DNA of 64,000 bases, taken from Candidatus Woesearchaeota archaeon. Its GTDB lineage: Archaea; Nanobdellota; Nanobdellia; Woesearchaeales; JAHWHD01. The notes below the pieces were generated by a model. The model made no database searches. It worked only from the letters and a program-made list of their open reading frames with translations, and had not been told where the DNA came from. This document shows positions 27,162-34,468 of the stretch, one piece after another; positions within the stretch are counted from its first letter, which is position 1; each line of letters starts with the position of its first letter. The DNA is taken from assembly GCA_019323515.1 (NCBI GenBank), contig JAHWHG010000004.1:62001-126000 (forward strand), given 5' to 3'. Position numbers and translations under genes: made by a program.

Positions 27162-28091
27162 TTAATATTCTTCTGATTCCCAGAATCTTCCAGAATTAAT
27201 CATTTCCCATTCTTTATTAACTATTCCCTGAATAAGTTTAATGTGTTCTGCATTAAGATGCTTAAATCGACCTTGAAGCTTAAGAGCTTCCTCGATTGGG
27301 AGCATCTTAGGTTTGTGAGAAAGCGTGAATTTCTTATGTAAGATGTCATAAAGAGGCCAAATTCCTGTTTCTACCATTGCTCTTCCAACCTCAATTGTAT
27401 CAGATTCCTTAATCAACCAGCCAGGTATGCAAGGGCATAATAAATCTATAAATGCTGGGCCATCAATTGATGCTGCTTTTTTTAACTTGTCCATATAATC
27501 CTTAGGGTATGCAACGCATGCAGTTGCTACATAATCACAATGACTCATTGCAAGCATCTTTGACATGTTTTTTCTTGGAAGTATATTTCCCAGAGGACAG
27601 CACTTTCCAGGTTCAGATGTTTTGGTCCTTGCTCCAATTGGAGTAGCTGCTGAACGCTGAAAGCCTGTGTTTGCAAATGAGCTATTATTGTAACAAACGT
27701 AAATTATTTTTTCCTTTCTGTAAGCCATGCCAGAAAGTGCCTGAAAACCTATATCATAAGTAGCTCCGTCACCTGCATAGCATAATACATGCGTATCTTT
27801 GTCCTTTTTCTGTGATATAAGGCCCATTAAGATTCCTGCTGCTGTTGAACCTGCGTTTTCAATTGCTGAGTGTATCCAAGGAACATTATATGGAGTAAAA
27901 GGCCAGGTAGTTGTTAAAGTCATGCAACCTGCAGGGTTAATAATAATAGTGTTTTTGCCAAGTGCTTTTAATGCTAGTTTTGTGCCTAATATTGGACCGC
28001 AACCAGAACACGCAAAAGTACCTCCAGTTAGGAATTTCTCTTCAGGAACATCAAATACGTTTCCCCTTATGTTTACTTTCACATTACCCAT
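27162..28091 (-). CDS. porB: Pyruvate/2-oxoacid:ferredoxin oxidoreductase, beta subunit
   Basis: The 309-aa TPP-binding subunit oxidatively decarboxylates 2-oxoacids, passing electrons to ferredoxin. The 4Fe-4S cysteines are in FACSGCGP and further downstream (CCPLGN, with a late Cys near CVAYPKD). TPP/Mg binding is in CYAGDGATYDIGFQ and YVCYNNSSFANTGFQ. The start overlaps the end of porA by 13 bases. It is the last gene of porGDAB. Pyruvate is the likely substrate, given the PorB-like CxxC spacing. Confidence 0.93.
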   Translation of the reverse strand: MGNVKVNIRGNVFDVPEEKFLTGGTFACSGCGPILGTKLALKALGKNTIIINPAGCMTLTTTWPFTPYNVPWIHSAIENAGSTAAGILMGLISQKKDKDTHVLCYAGDGATYDIGFQALSGMAYRKEKIIYVCYNNSSFANTGFQRSAATPIGARTKTSEPGKCCPLGNILPRKNMSKMLAMSHCDYVATACVAYPKDYMDKLKKAASIDGPAFIDLLCPCIPGWLIKESDTIEVGRAMVETGIWPLYDILHKKFTLSHKPKMLPIEEALKLQGRFKHLNAEHIKLIQGIVNKEWEMINSGRFWESEEY

Positions 28092-29218
28092 CTTCTCTGT
28101 TCCTCTTTTGATTTTAAGATATCATCAAATATTCCCATAAATGTTTCGTCTGTAACAACTGCGCCACCTAAACCAACAATATAATTAAATAGCAAGGTTT
28201 TTGTTCCATAAAGCGACATCTTGATTTCTGGATAGAGTATGCCTGACATTCCTGGGCAGATTGACTGGTCAATAACGCCAATCTTGTTGATCCCTTTAAG
28301 TGCTTGTTTGATTTCGTTTTCTGGGAATGGGCGATATACGCGGATTCTGAGAAGTCCTACTTTTTTACCTTTCTTCCTCATCTTATCTACAGCAGCTCTT
28401 GCGATTGTTGTATTAGGACCCATTATAATAATAGCTGCTTTTGCATCCTTGAGTTTATACGACTCAACAATGTCATACTTTCTTCCAGTAAGCTTTTTCC
28501 ACTCTGATTGTGATTTTTTTATGACAGGGAATGAATCCAGTTGAGCCCTGTGAAGCTGTGCCCTAAATTTCATATATTCTGCCATCACTGGGATGCCTAA
28601 AGTTTTGGGATTTTTTACATCTAGCTTAATTTCTAGTTTTAGTTCTTTCGGGAGATATTTATCAATAAGTTTCTGGTCAGGGACTTCGACAATCTCTCTG
28701 GTATATGAGTGTATGAATCCGTCCATATTTACAAGCACTGGAAGGTAGATGTTCGGGTTTTCACCAACCTTATATCCAATAAAAATTGAATCGAGCACTT
28801 CCTGGTTTGTTTCACACATCAAAATTATCCAACCTGAATCGCGCATTGCAAGTATATCGTTATGATCTGGCCATAATGTGATGGGAGCGCTTAGGCCTCG
28901 AGACACATTAACCATAACCATAGGTGTCCTTGTTCCAGCTGCTATAGGAAGCATCTCGTGCATCAAAAGAAGACCCTGTGATGAGGTTGCAGTGAATGTC
29001 CTTGCTCCTGTCATTGCCGCGCCAATCGCAGCTGACATTACTGAGTGTTCAGATTCAACCTGTGTGAACTCACCTTCAAACTCGCCGTTAGCTTTCCATT
29101 TCTGGATAGTTTCGATGATTTCAGTCTGAGGAGTAATAGGAAAGCAGGGGACTGCTTTTACTCTTGCAAGTCTTGCTGCAACTGCAGCTGCCTTATTCCC
29201 ATCAATCAAATCTTTCAT
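28079..29218 (-). CDS. porA: Pyruvate/2-oxoacid:ferredoxin oxidoreductase, alpha subunit
   Basis: The alpha subunit of about 379 aa begins MKDLIDGNKAAAVAARLARV and has the substrate/TPP pocket motif PCFPITPQTEIIE, followed by VESEHSVMSAAIGAAMTGARTFTATSSQG, typical of PorA. The ATG at 29216-29218 is chosen because it overlaps the porD stop (ATGA). Upstream in-frame codons would extend 13 residues into porD. The C-terminal Rossmann-like domain II (about 250-379) contains AAIIIMGPNTTIARAAVD. Confidence 0.93.
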   Translation of the reverse strand: MKDLIDGNKAAAVAARLARVKAVPCFPITPQTEIIETIQKWKANGEFEGEFTQVESEHSVMSAAIGAAMTGARTFTATSSQGLLLMHEMLPIAAGTRTPMVMVNVSRGLSAPITLWPDHNDILAMRDSGWIILMCETNQEVLDSIFIGYKVGENPNIYLPVLVNMDGFIHSYTREIVEVPDQKLIDKYLPKELKLEIKLDVKNPKTLGIPVMAEYMKFRAQLHRAQLDSFPVIKKSQSEWKKLTGRKYDIVESYKLKDAKAAIIIMGPNTTIARAAVDKMRKKGKKVGLLRIRVYRPFPENEIKQALKGINKIGVIDQSICPGMSGILYPEIKMSLYGTKTLLFNYIVGLGGAVVTDETFMGIFDDILKSKEEQRRWVM

Positions 29219-29499
29219 CTTTTTTCTTTCTCCATTGAAATACACTTTACTGGACATTCCCTTGCACAGATGCCACAGCCCTTACATGTCTTAGGATCAG
29301 CATGAGTGTAACCTTGTTTATCTAATGTATAAGCAGCATCCGGGCAGAAAAGCCAGCATTGGTGACATTTAATGCATTTTTTGTATTCAATGACAGGTTT
29401 GAAAACACGCCATGATGAACGTTCAGGGGCGCCTAAACCAACATATGCATAGGGGATGCCTTTAATCTTCAGATTCTTGATTTCTTTCTCTGATTTCAT
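29215..29499 (-). CDS. porD: Por delta subunit, 2x[4Fe-4S] ferredoxin
   Basis: The 94-aa ferredoxin-type subunit has two classical cluster motifs, CIKCHQCWLFCPD and CKGCGICARECPV. The N-terminal segment (IPYAYVGLGAPERSSWRVFKPVIEY) is the PorD-specific extension that docks on the other subunits. It overlaps porG upstream and porA downstream by four bases each, giving tight translational coupling. Confidence 0.95.
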   Translation of the reverse strand: MKSEKEIKNLKIKGIPYAYVGLGAPERSSWRVFKPVIEYKKCIKCHQCWLFCPDAAYTLDKQGYTHADPKTCKGCGICARECPVKCISMEKEKR

Positions 29500-30023
29500 T
29501 TTACCAATTCATGAGCTTGTTTTGCTCCTTTAATATTCTTTTCAAGTATCTCCTGCGGATATTTTGCAAGTTCAATTTTTACTGCCTGCTCAATCTGTTT
29601 AAGAGTAAAAAGTTTGGATACTTTAGTGAAAGCACCCAAGAGTATTACATTTGCAATAGGTTTGCCTAGAATTTTTAATGCGATATCCGTGGCATTGACC
29701 TTATTGAAGTTCTTATATTCCTTGAATTCCTTACTTGTATTAATGATAACCTTAGTATTTGCCTTTGAACCTGTAAGATCGCATCTTAAATCTACAGTAT
29801 CATCAAGAATTATAATATAATCTGGATGAAGTATATGACCACGAGTCTGGATAGGTTTCTTAGAAAGACGTACAAAGCTTGTCAACGGAGCTCCTTTTCT
29901 CTCTGCACCATATAATGCAAAGTCTTGGACATAGTATCCAGCAAGAAATCCTGCTCTCCCTAATATCTGAGAAGCTTTTTTGACACCTTGTCCTCCTCTT
30001 CCATGAAGTCTTATTTCTATCAT
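29496..30023 (-). CDS. porG: Por gamma subunit
   Basis: The 175-aa gamma subunit opens with IEIRLHGRGGQGVKKASQILG, the invariant GRGGQG motif, followed by QDFALYGAERKGAPLTSFVRLS. It is the first gene of the operon. AGAGGT lies three bases before the ATG and the TATA element TTTATATAG about 40 bp upstream. The same AT block reads as a TATA box on the opposite strand. Confidence 0.94.
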   Translation of the reverse strand: MIEIRLHGRGGQGVKKASQILGRAGFLAGYYVQDFALYGAERKGAPLTSFVRLSKKPIQTRGHILHPDYIIILDDTVDLRCDLTGSKANTKVIINTSKEFKEYKNFNKVNATDIALKILGKPIANVILLGAFTKVSKLFTLKQIEQAVKIELAKYPQEILEKNIKGAKQAHELVK

Positions 30024-30051
30024 TTTACCTCTTTTAAAAAAAATGAGAATT

Positions 30052-30067
30052 ATAAACTATATAAACT
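30052..30067. promoter_or_regulatory. Nearly palindromic, probably bidirectional TATA box
   Basis: ATAAACTATATAAACTTT reads as a good archaeal TATA box on both strands. To the left it predicts a start near 30036 for porG, leaving a 13-nt leader with the SD. To the right it predicts a start near 30088-30092, just before the candidate structured RNA. Confidence 0.45.
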
Positions 30068-30091
30068 TTATGGAAAGTCAAGTTTCTGAAA

Positions 30092-30220
30092 ATTAAGGCT
30101 CTGCCCATAGAACAGTCAGCCTGCTTAAAAAGCTGTAGCTGACAAGCCCGATTGAGTCCCAGGACAGAGCTGGAGATAAAAGGGATTTATCTACAATTTA
30201 CAAAGGAATTGACAAGAGAA
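30092..30220 (+). ncRNA. Candidate structured non-coding RNA
   Basis: The stretch is clearly more GC-rich than its surroundings and has no convincing reading frame. Complementary pairs nest well: GGCTCTG (30097-30103) with CAGAGCT (30165-30171), GTCAGC (30115-30120) with GCTGAC (30138-30143), and GCTT/AAGC inside that hairpin. Further on, AGATAAA (30174-30180) pairs with TTTATCT (30186-30192) around an AGGGA loop. A TATA box lies at the right distance upstream on the plus strand. I cannot match it to 5S, SRP, RNase P or a tRNA. The strand is uncertain: read on the minus strand it could be an upstream element of porG. Confidence 0.45.
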
Positions 30221-30225
30221 TTTAA

Positions 30226-30260
30226 TTAAATAATTAAAAAAAATAAAAAAGATAAAGGAT
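30226..30260 (-). terminator. T-rich terminator after the acidic protein gene
   Basis: Following the stop codon at 30261 the minus strand reads ATCCTTTATCTTTTTTATTT and continues with further T runs. This is a typical archaeal T-tract terminator. Confidence 0.55.
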
Positions 30261-31616
30261 TTATTTATTGTTGCTTTTGCCTTTTGATGAAGTTTCTAAT
30301 TCTTCCTCATCTTCCAGTGAATCGTCTTCAAGGTCTTCGCATTCACCAGCATCGCTGCACAATTCGTCGTCATCGCAGTCGCTATCTTCTACGCAGGAGT
30401 CATCTTCGTCTTCTTCATCTTCTAATTCATCTTCGTCATCATCTAATTCATCGTCTTCGTCTTCAAGTTCTTCTTCCTCTTCTTCTTCACTTTCTTCTTC
30501 CACTTCGATCTCTGTTTCTCCGTTCTTTGTCTTTCCTTTTGTCTTGACTTTTGCTTCTGTCTTAACTTTGCCGGATCCTTGTTTAACGATTTTTACTTCA
30601 GCAAGGTCTTTTCCTTGTTTAAGTGCCCCTTCTAAAGCTTCAATCTCTTCATCAGTTGCGCCTTTTTCAGCCTTAATCTTAATTTTTGTCTTGTCTTTCT
30701 TAGCATCTATCTTAACTTTGAACTTACTGTTTGCTCCTTCCATGTTAGCAAGCATGTTCTGAAGCTGTGTTTTCTGTTCTTCATCAAGACCTTTTACCTT
30801 AAGGCGTAAGTTGTTAAGTTCTTGAACCATCTCCTGGTTTTGCTCTAGAGCTTGTTCAATCTCAACTTGATCTGCAAGGTCTGCTTCTGCATCACCATTA
30901 CCGATATCTTCTACATTCTCAGCAACTTCTTCCATGGTCTCGTCGTATAGTCCCTGAGCCTTAGCTGCTTTGTCTAGCTTTTTCTCAGCAATCATTGCCT
31001 TAACTTCAGCTAATCTTTCTTGTGCATGTGCAAGACCTTTTTTTGCTTTAGCTGACTTTCCAAATGTCAAAGATAAACTAATCCTTTCCATAGCTCTTTC
31101 AAGTCCATAAAGAGGGCTGTCTGGTGTAATTCCAGCTTCTTCTTCCTCTTCTTCAGAAAGCTCTATTACTTCTTCAACTTCTTCAATAAGGTCTTCAGCA
31201 TCTTCTTCAGCGGTATCATCTGCGTCTTCTTCAACAGCACCATCTTCAGCTGCATCTTCTTCTGCTGTTTCTTCTGCATCTTCCTCAACAGCACCATCTT
31301 CAGCTGCATCTTCTTCTGCTGTTTCTTCTGCGTCTTCCTCAACAGCACCATCTTCAGCTGCATCTTCTTCTGCTGTTTCTTCTGCGTCTTCTTCAACAGC
31401 GCCATCTTCGGCTACGTCTTCAAGCGAGTCTTCTGTAGGTTCTTCATCTGAAGTGTCATCAGTTACTTCGCCTGAATCTTCTGCAGCGGTGTCATCTCCA
31501 ACTGAGTCTTCAGTTGTTTGGTCTACAGTTTCATTTGTAGACTCTTCTGCTAATGCAATTGATACTGTTGAGAGCATCAAAAGCATCAGCACAAACATTG
31601 CAAAGATTTTTTTCAT
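30261..31616 (-). CDS. Secreted, highly acidic DUF5667-type protein
   Basis: The product is about 451 aa. A signal peptide (about 1-24, KKIFAMFVLMLLMLSTVSIALA) precedes a Glu/Asp-rich segment with 18-residue tandem repeats. A folded domain begins AGITPDSPLYGLERAMERISLSLTF and continues with AHAQERLAEVKAMI helices, matching DUF5667. A Lys-rich beta-like part and an extremely acidic tail follow, with five Cys in a CVEDSDCDDDELCSDAGEC knot and a basic end (SSKGKSNNK). The ATG at 31614-31616 is chosen because GGAGG lies eight bases upstream. It is probably surface-located and may bind cations. The adjacent membrane-anchored regulator may control it. Confidence 0.8.
   Translation of the reverse strand: MKKIFAMFVLMLLMLSTVSIALAEESTNETVDQTTEDSVGDDTAAEDSGEVTDDTSDEEPTEDSLEDVAEDGAVEEDAEETAEEDAAEDGAVEEDAEETAEEDAAEDGAVEEDAEETAEEDAAEDGAVEEDADDTAEEDAEDLIEEVEEVIELSEEEEEEAGITPDSPLYGLERAMERISLSLTFGKSAKAKKGLAHAQERLAEVKAMIAEKKLDKAAKAQGLYDETMEEVAENVEDIGNGDAEADLADQVEIEQALEQNQEMVQELNNLRLKVKGLDEEQKTQLQNMLANMEGANSKFKVKIDAKKDKTKIKIKAEKGATDEEIEALEGALKQGKDLAEVKIVKQGSGKVKTEAKVKTKGKTKNGETEIEVEEESEEEEEEELEDEDDELDDDEDELEDEEDEDDSCVEDSDCDDDELCSDAGECEDLEDDSLEDEEELETSSKGKSNNK
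31222..31410 (-). repeat. 54-bp in-frame tandem repeat (3.5 copies)
   Basis: Units start at 31222, 31276, 31330 and 31384 (the last partial) and differ at only a few positions. Each encodes 18 residues of the type EETAEEDAAEDGAVEEDA. Nearly identical DNA shows recent expansion by slippage or unequal recombination. Confidence 0.85.
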
Positions 31617-31718
31617 TTTTCTTGCCTCCATTATTTTTTTTATTTTTTTTTGTTTTTTAATCCTTAATGGCTAGGTTTTTCTACCACAATTATCTATATG
31701 GTAAGCTTAATACATAGA

Positions 31719-31792
31719 TATTGTTACTGGAACAATAGCATTTTAAAGGCATTAAGGGATTTTATGCTAACCGAATAGTTCCATATTGTTCC
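31719..31792. promoter_or_regulatory. Operator-like repeats upstream of the acidic protein gene
   Basis: TATTGTT-ACTGG-AACAATA (31719-31737) is a perfect inverted repeat with 7-bp arms. It lies about 20 bp upstream of a minus-strand TATA candidate (CATATAGAT, about 31692-31700). A second site has GTTCC at 31778-31782 and again at 31788-31792, one helical turn apart, upstream of another TATA candidate (CTTTAAAATG, about 31741-31750). Half-sites share TTGTTCC. Confidence 0.45.
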
Positions 31793-31894
31793 AGGCAGGG
31801 CTATTTTTGATTATAAGGCTAAAGCACTGCTTTTTAAGGAAACTGGAGCTAATTCGTCTCATTGAAACATAAATCACCTCTTTTTTTTGGGGGT

Positions 31895-32050
31895 TCATTC
31901 TATCAACCTCTCTATCCCAGGGTTATTTATGGCTACATAATATCGCATTCTTCTGAAGACAATCTCTTGGGTTTCGTAATCTCCAAACAAGGATCTTGCG
32001 ATTGGTTTGATTATGTAGTCCTTAAGGCATTGCTCAAGTGAGTTATACAT
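31895..32050 (-). CDS. Small protein (51 aa), function unknown
   Basis: The frame runs ATG (32048-32050) to TGA (31895-31897), with the excellent SD GGAGGTAGTTAAA before the start. The product is soluble and starts MYNSLEQCLKDYIIKP, continues ARSLFGDYETQEIVFRRMRYYV and ends NNPGIERLIE. It is mixed-charge and probably helical. It lies between the acidic secreted protein and the membrane-tethered regulator, with an operator-like site upstream. The SD quality and amino-acid composition support a real gene. No family is recognised. Confidence 0.6.
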   Translation of the reverse strand: MYNSLEQCLKDYIIKPIARSLFGDYETQEIVFRRMRYYVAINNPGIERLIE

Positions 32051-32160
32051 TTTAACTACCTCCAGCTTTCGCTAATACCTAGTAGGTGAAGCAAATAGAT
32101 AGTTATTGTCAATGAAACAAACTTAGAATCATAGCTATAAATTAAAATAAGAAGGAGTTA

Positions 32161-32178
32161 TTGTTCCAAATTGTTCAA
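32161..32178. promoter_or_regulatory. Operator-like direct repeat upstream of the 51-aa gene
   Basis: TTGTTCCAAATTGTTCAA contains GTTCC (32163) and GTTCA (32173), ten bases apart, like the site at 31778-31792. It is placed about 20 bp upstream of a minus-strand TATA candidate (AATTTATAG, about 32133-32142) and abuts the stop codon of the regulator gene. Confidence 0.4.
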
Positions 32179-33099
32179 TTAATCTTTTCTAAGGAAAACA
32201 AGGTTTTTTTTGCCTCTTTTTTCTTTAAGTACTACCTTACGATCCTCTAATTCCTTTAAAATCCTTGATAATGTCGCTTTTGAAAATCCTGTTGCAATAC
32301 GTAATGTTCCTTGTTCGCATTTGCCTTCTTTTAGCTTAAGGACATTGATCACTTGCTGTTCAGCTTCTTTTAGATGTAATTCAAAACTTGATTTAGATTC
32401 TTCCTTCGCTTCAGGCTTTTCATTTGTTTGAGGTTTTTGTTCAGCAGCTGCTTCATCAACTTGGATTACTCTATATTGGGGTTTGGATTTTTTTGATACT
32501 CTGAAATAATATAATAGTAATACTAAGAAAAGTATAAGGATGAGAATGTATAATACTTCATAGGTTTTAGGTTCTTTGTATCGTACGAAGAAGTTAATGT
32601 TATTACCTTTACTTATATCCTCAAATGACCATTTAAGCATAATACTCTTGCCGTCAGTTGCAATTAAATCTGCATTTGGGAAGATTGAGCTTGAGGTTCC
32701 ATCTTGCACTTTTGTCTTTAAAACTGCATTTTCTGGGAGTATTAAGCTTATGTCCAAATTATCCATGTCATAACTTGCTCTAAAGTCTAACAGGAAATTT
32801 GATTCATCAAGGTATTCTTGAGTCACATAGTTTATTCTTATTGTGTTTATTTCGTCAAGCCTTAGAGTATTAGAGTAATCTGCTGGTTGATCGTCAAGGT
32901 AAACTGATATTCCTTCTGAATCTTCAGGAAGGTTAAGCGAATAATTACCAGATATAGGCTTGTCAAATAGGATCTGCTTTTCAACAACAACATTATTTTT
33001 TACAATACTAAAGTCATAAGTAGTAGATAAAGCTAAAGCTTGGCCTGATAAGACCAATGCTAATACCAAAACAAGCAGGCATAACAATAATTTTCTCAT
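32179..33099 (-). CDS. Membrane-anchored winged-helix regulator (one-component sensor)
   Basis: The 306-aa product has a signal peptide (about 1-23), an extracytoplasmic beta-rich domain (about 24-178), one TM helix (about 180-200, VLYILILILFLVLLLYYF), a charged linker and a C-terminal winged helix (about 240-306). The last includes AEQQVINVLKLKEGKCEQG, TLRIATGFSKATLSRILKELEDR as recognition helix and a KRGKKNLVFL wing. This is the layout of archaeal membrane-associated MarR-like regulators, which sense envelope conditions and act on DNA directly or after proteolysis. Operator-like repeats flank the next two downstream genes. Confidence 0.8.
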   Translation of the reverse strand: MRKLLLCLLVLVLALVLSGQALALSTTYDFSIVKNNVVVEKQILFDKPISGNYSLNLPEDSEGISVYLDDQPADYSNTLRLDEINTIRINYVTQEYLDESNFLLDFRASYDMDNLDISLILPENAVLKTKVQDGTSSSIFPNADLIATDGKSIMLKWSFEDISKGNNINFFVRYKEPKTYEVLYILILILFLVLLLYYFRVSKKSKPQYRVIQVDEAAAEQKPQTNEKPEAKEESKSSFELHLKEAEQQVINVLKLKEGKCEQGTLRIATGFSKATLSRILKELEDRKVVLKEKRGKKNLVFLRKD

Positions 33100-33167
33100 T
33101 ATTTTGCTGTTAAGGGAGTAATATTTATAAAACTTAATATAGAAACTAATATAGATTGAACTTAGGG

Positions 33168-34325
33168 CTATTTCTTCTTCAAAAACTTATCTAAGTGGTC
33201 CATTGCCTTTTCAATAAGTTTATAGTCTGTTGCGTATGAGCATCTAATATATCCTTCACCGTTATAGCCAAAATCTGAGCCAGGGACAACAGCTACTTTC
33301 GCTTTCTTAAGGAGTTGGTTTGCAAAGAATAAAGAATTATTTGAGTATTCTTTGATATTCGGAAATGCATAGAATGCGCCTTTTGGTTTCTGGACATGGA
33401 GGTTAAGTTCATTCAGGCGCTTGATGATTAAATCGCGTCGCCTCTTGTACTCTTTAACCATCGCATCAGTATATTTTGATGGGATTGAAAGTGCTTTTTT
33501 GGCAACTAACTGCGAGATTGTAGGAGCTGATATAGTAGTATAAATATGCGTTTTTGTCATTGCCTGGATTATGTCTTCAGGTCCTACACAATAACCAACC
33601 CTAAAACCGCACATTGCTGAGGTCTTAGAGAAACTGTGGAATGTAAGAACATAGGGTTTCATTCCGTTAAGAGAGCCAATTGAAACATGTTTTGCATCAT
33701 CATAGATTATTTTTTCATAGGCTTCATCTGAGAATATGTAGAAGTTATATTCAATTGCAAGGTCTGCGAGTTCTTCTAAGACTTTTTTTGAAATAACTCC
33801 GCCAGTAGGATTAGCTGGACTGTTAATCAAGAGAGCGTTTGTCTTTTTCCTATCGATCTGTTTCTTGATAAGGTCAGGGTTTATCTCCCAATTATCTTCT
33901 TCTCTCAGCTCAACAAATTTAGGGACTGCATTAAACAGTTCAAAGGTTGGTAGAAATCCCATAAAGCTAGGATTTGGAAGAATTATCTGTTCGGAGACAT
34001 CGAGTGTACAGGCTGTTGCAAGTGCTAGAGCTTCCTGGCTACCTGCTGTGACAATAATATTTTCAGGCTTGGCCTTTATTTTATTATCTTTCTTTAGTTT
34101 CTTGATAATAGCTTCTTTGAAATCTGAACGTCCACCTGGCGGGGAGTAATGGTTTACCTTATTTGCAATTTTCTTTACTTCTGCGACTAAAGGTTTTGGC
34201 AGTGAGAAGTCAGGCTCGCCAGGGCCTAAGGAGATTATAGATTTATCTTCAACTGCAATCTTAAGCAGTTTTCCAATTACTGCATCTGGAAGTTCTGATT
34301 CCCGCTCAGAGATTTCTCTTGGCAT
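33168..34325 (-). CDS. Class I/II aminotransferase (AspC-like)
   Basis: The 385-aa fold type I PLP enzyme has ISLGPGEPDFSLP, YSPPGGRSDFKEAI, the cofactor-binding INSPANPTGGV, SDEAYEKIIYD (Asp to the pyridine N) and the Schiff-base Lys in TFHSFSKTSAMCGFRVGY. A late GYIRCSYA supplies the carboxylate-binding Arg. It looks like the archaeal aspartate/aromatic aminotransferase group. AGAGGT precedes the ATG by four bases. It is divergent from the aldehyde dehydrogenase-aminotransferase-permease operon. Confidence 0.9.
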   Translation of the reverse strand: MPREISERESELPDAVIGKLLKIAVEDKSIISLGPGEPDFSLPKPLVAEVKKIANKVNHYSPPGGRSDFKEAIIKKLKKDNKIKAKPENIIVTAGSQEALALATACTLDVSEQIILPNPSFMGFLPTFELFNAVPKFVELREEDNWEINPDLIKKQIDRKKTNALLINSPANPTGGVISKKVLEELADLAIEYNFYIFSDEAYEKIIYDDAKHVSIGSLNGMKPYVLTFHSFSKTSAMCGFRVGYCVGPEDIIQAMTKTHIYTTISAPTISQLVAKKALSIPSKYTDAMVKEYKRRRDLIIKRLNELNLHVQKPKGAFYAFPNIKEYSNNSLFFANQLLKKAKVAVVPGSDFGYNGEGYIRCSYATDYKLIEKAMDHLDKFLKKK

Positions 34326-34468
34326 TGTTACCTCTCTTTTTTGAGGATGAATAATGGGAATTAGTATATAAGGTTTTTGAAATAATCAGTAAAACTTATA
34401 TATAGAATTACGATAATACTAGGGATATAAACAGTTGATGTCATAATTCACAAAAAGAGGTGTATAAG
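34326..34468. promoter_or_regulatory. Divergent promoter region, aminotransferase / ALDH operon
   Basis: AAAACTTATATATAGAATT (about 34390-34407) is the clearest TATA-like element on the plus strand, and AGAGGTG at 34456-34462 is the SD of the ALDH gene. The minus side has AGAGGT beside the aminotransferase ATG. No repeat or operator is evident in the spacer. Confidence 0.45.

Noticed and set aside
30268..30762. Ser-rich reading frame on the plus strand
   Set aside because: It is antisense to the Glu/Asp-rich tail of the acidic protein gene, so the composition is a by-product of GAA/GAT codons.
31222..31410. Regular 54-bp repeats that could suggest a CRISPR array
   Set aside because: Units are contiguous without spacers and lie in frame inside the acidic protein gene.
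31767..31862. 31-aa frame preceded at some distance by AGAGGTG, with an overlapping three-codon frame (MFQ) before it
   Set aside because: The SD best fits the three-codon frame, the operator-like direct repeat lies within it, and the product has no convincing features. Too weak to call, although a leader-peptide role cannot be excluded.
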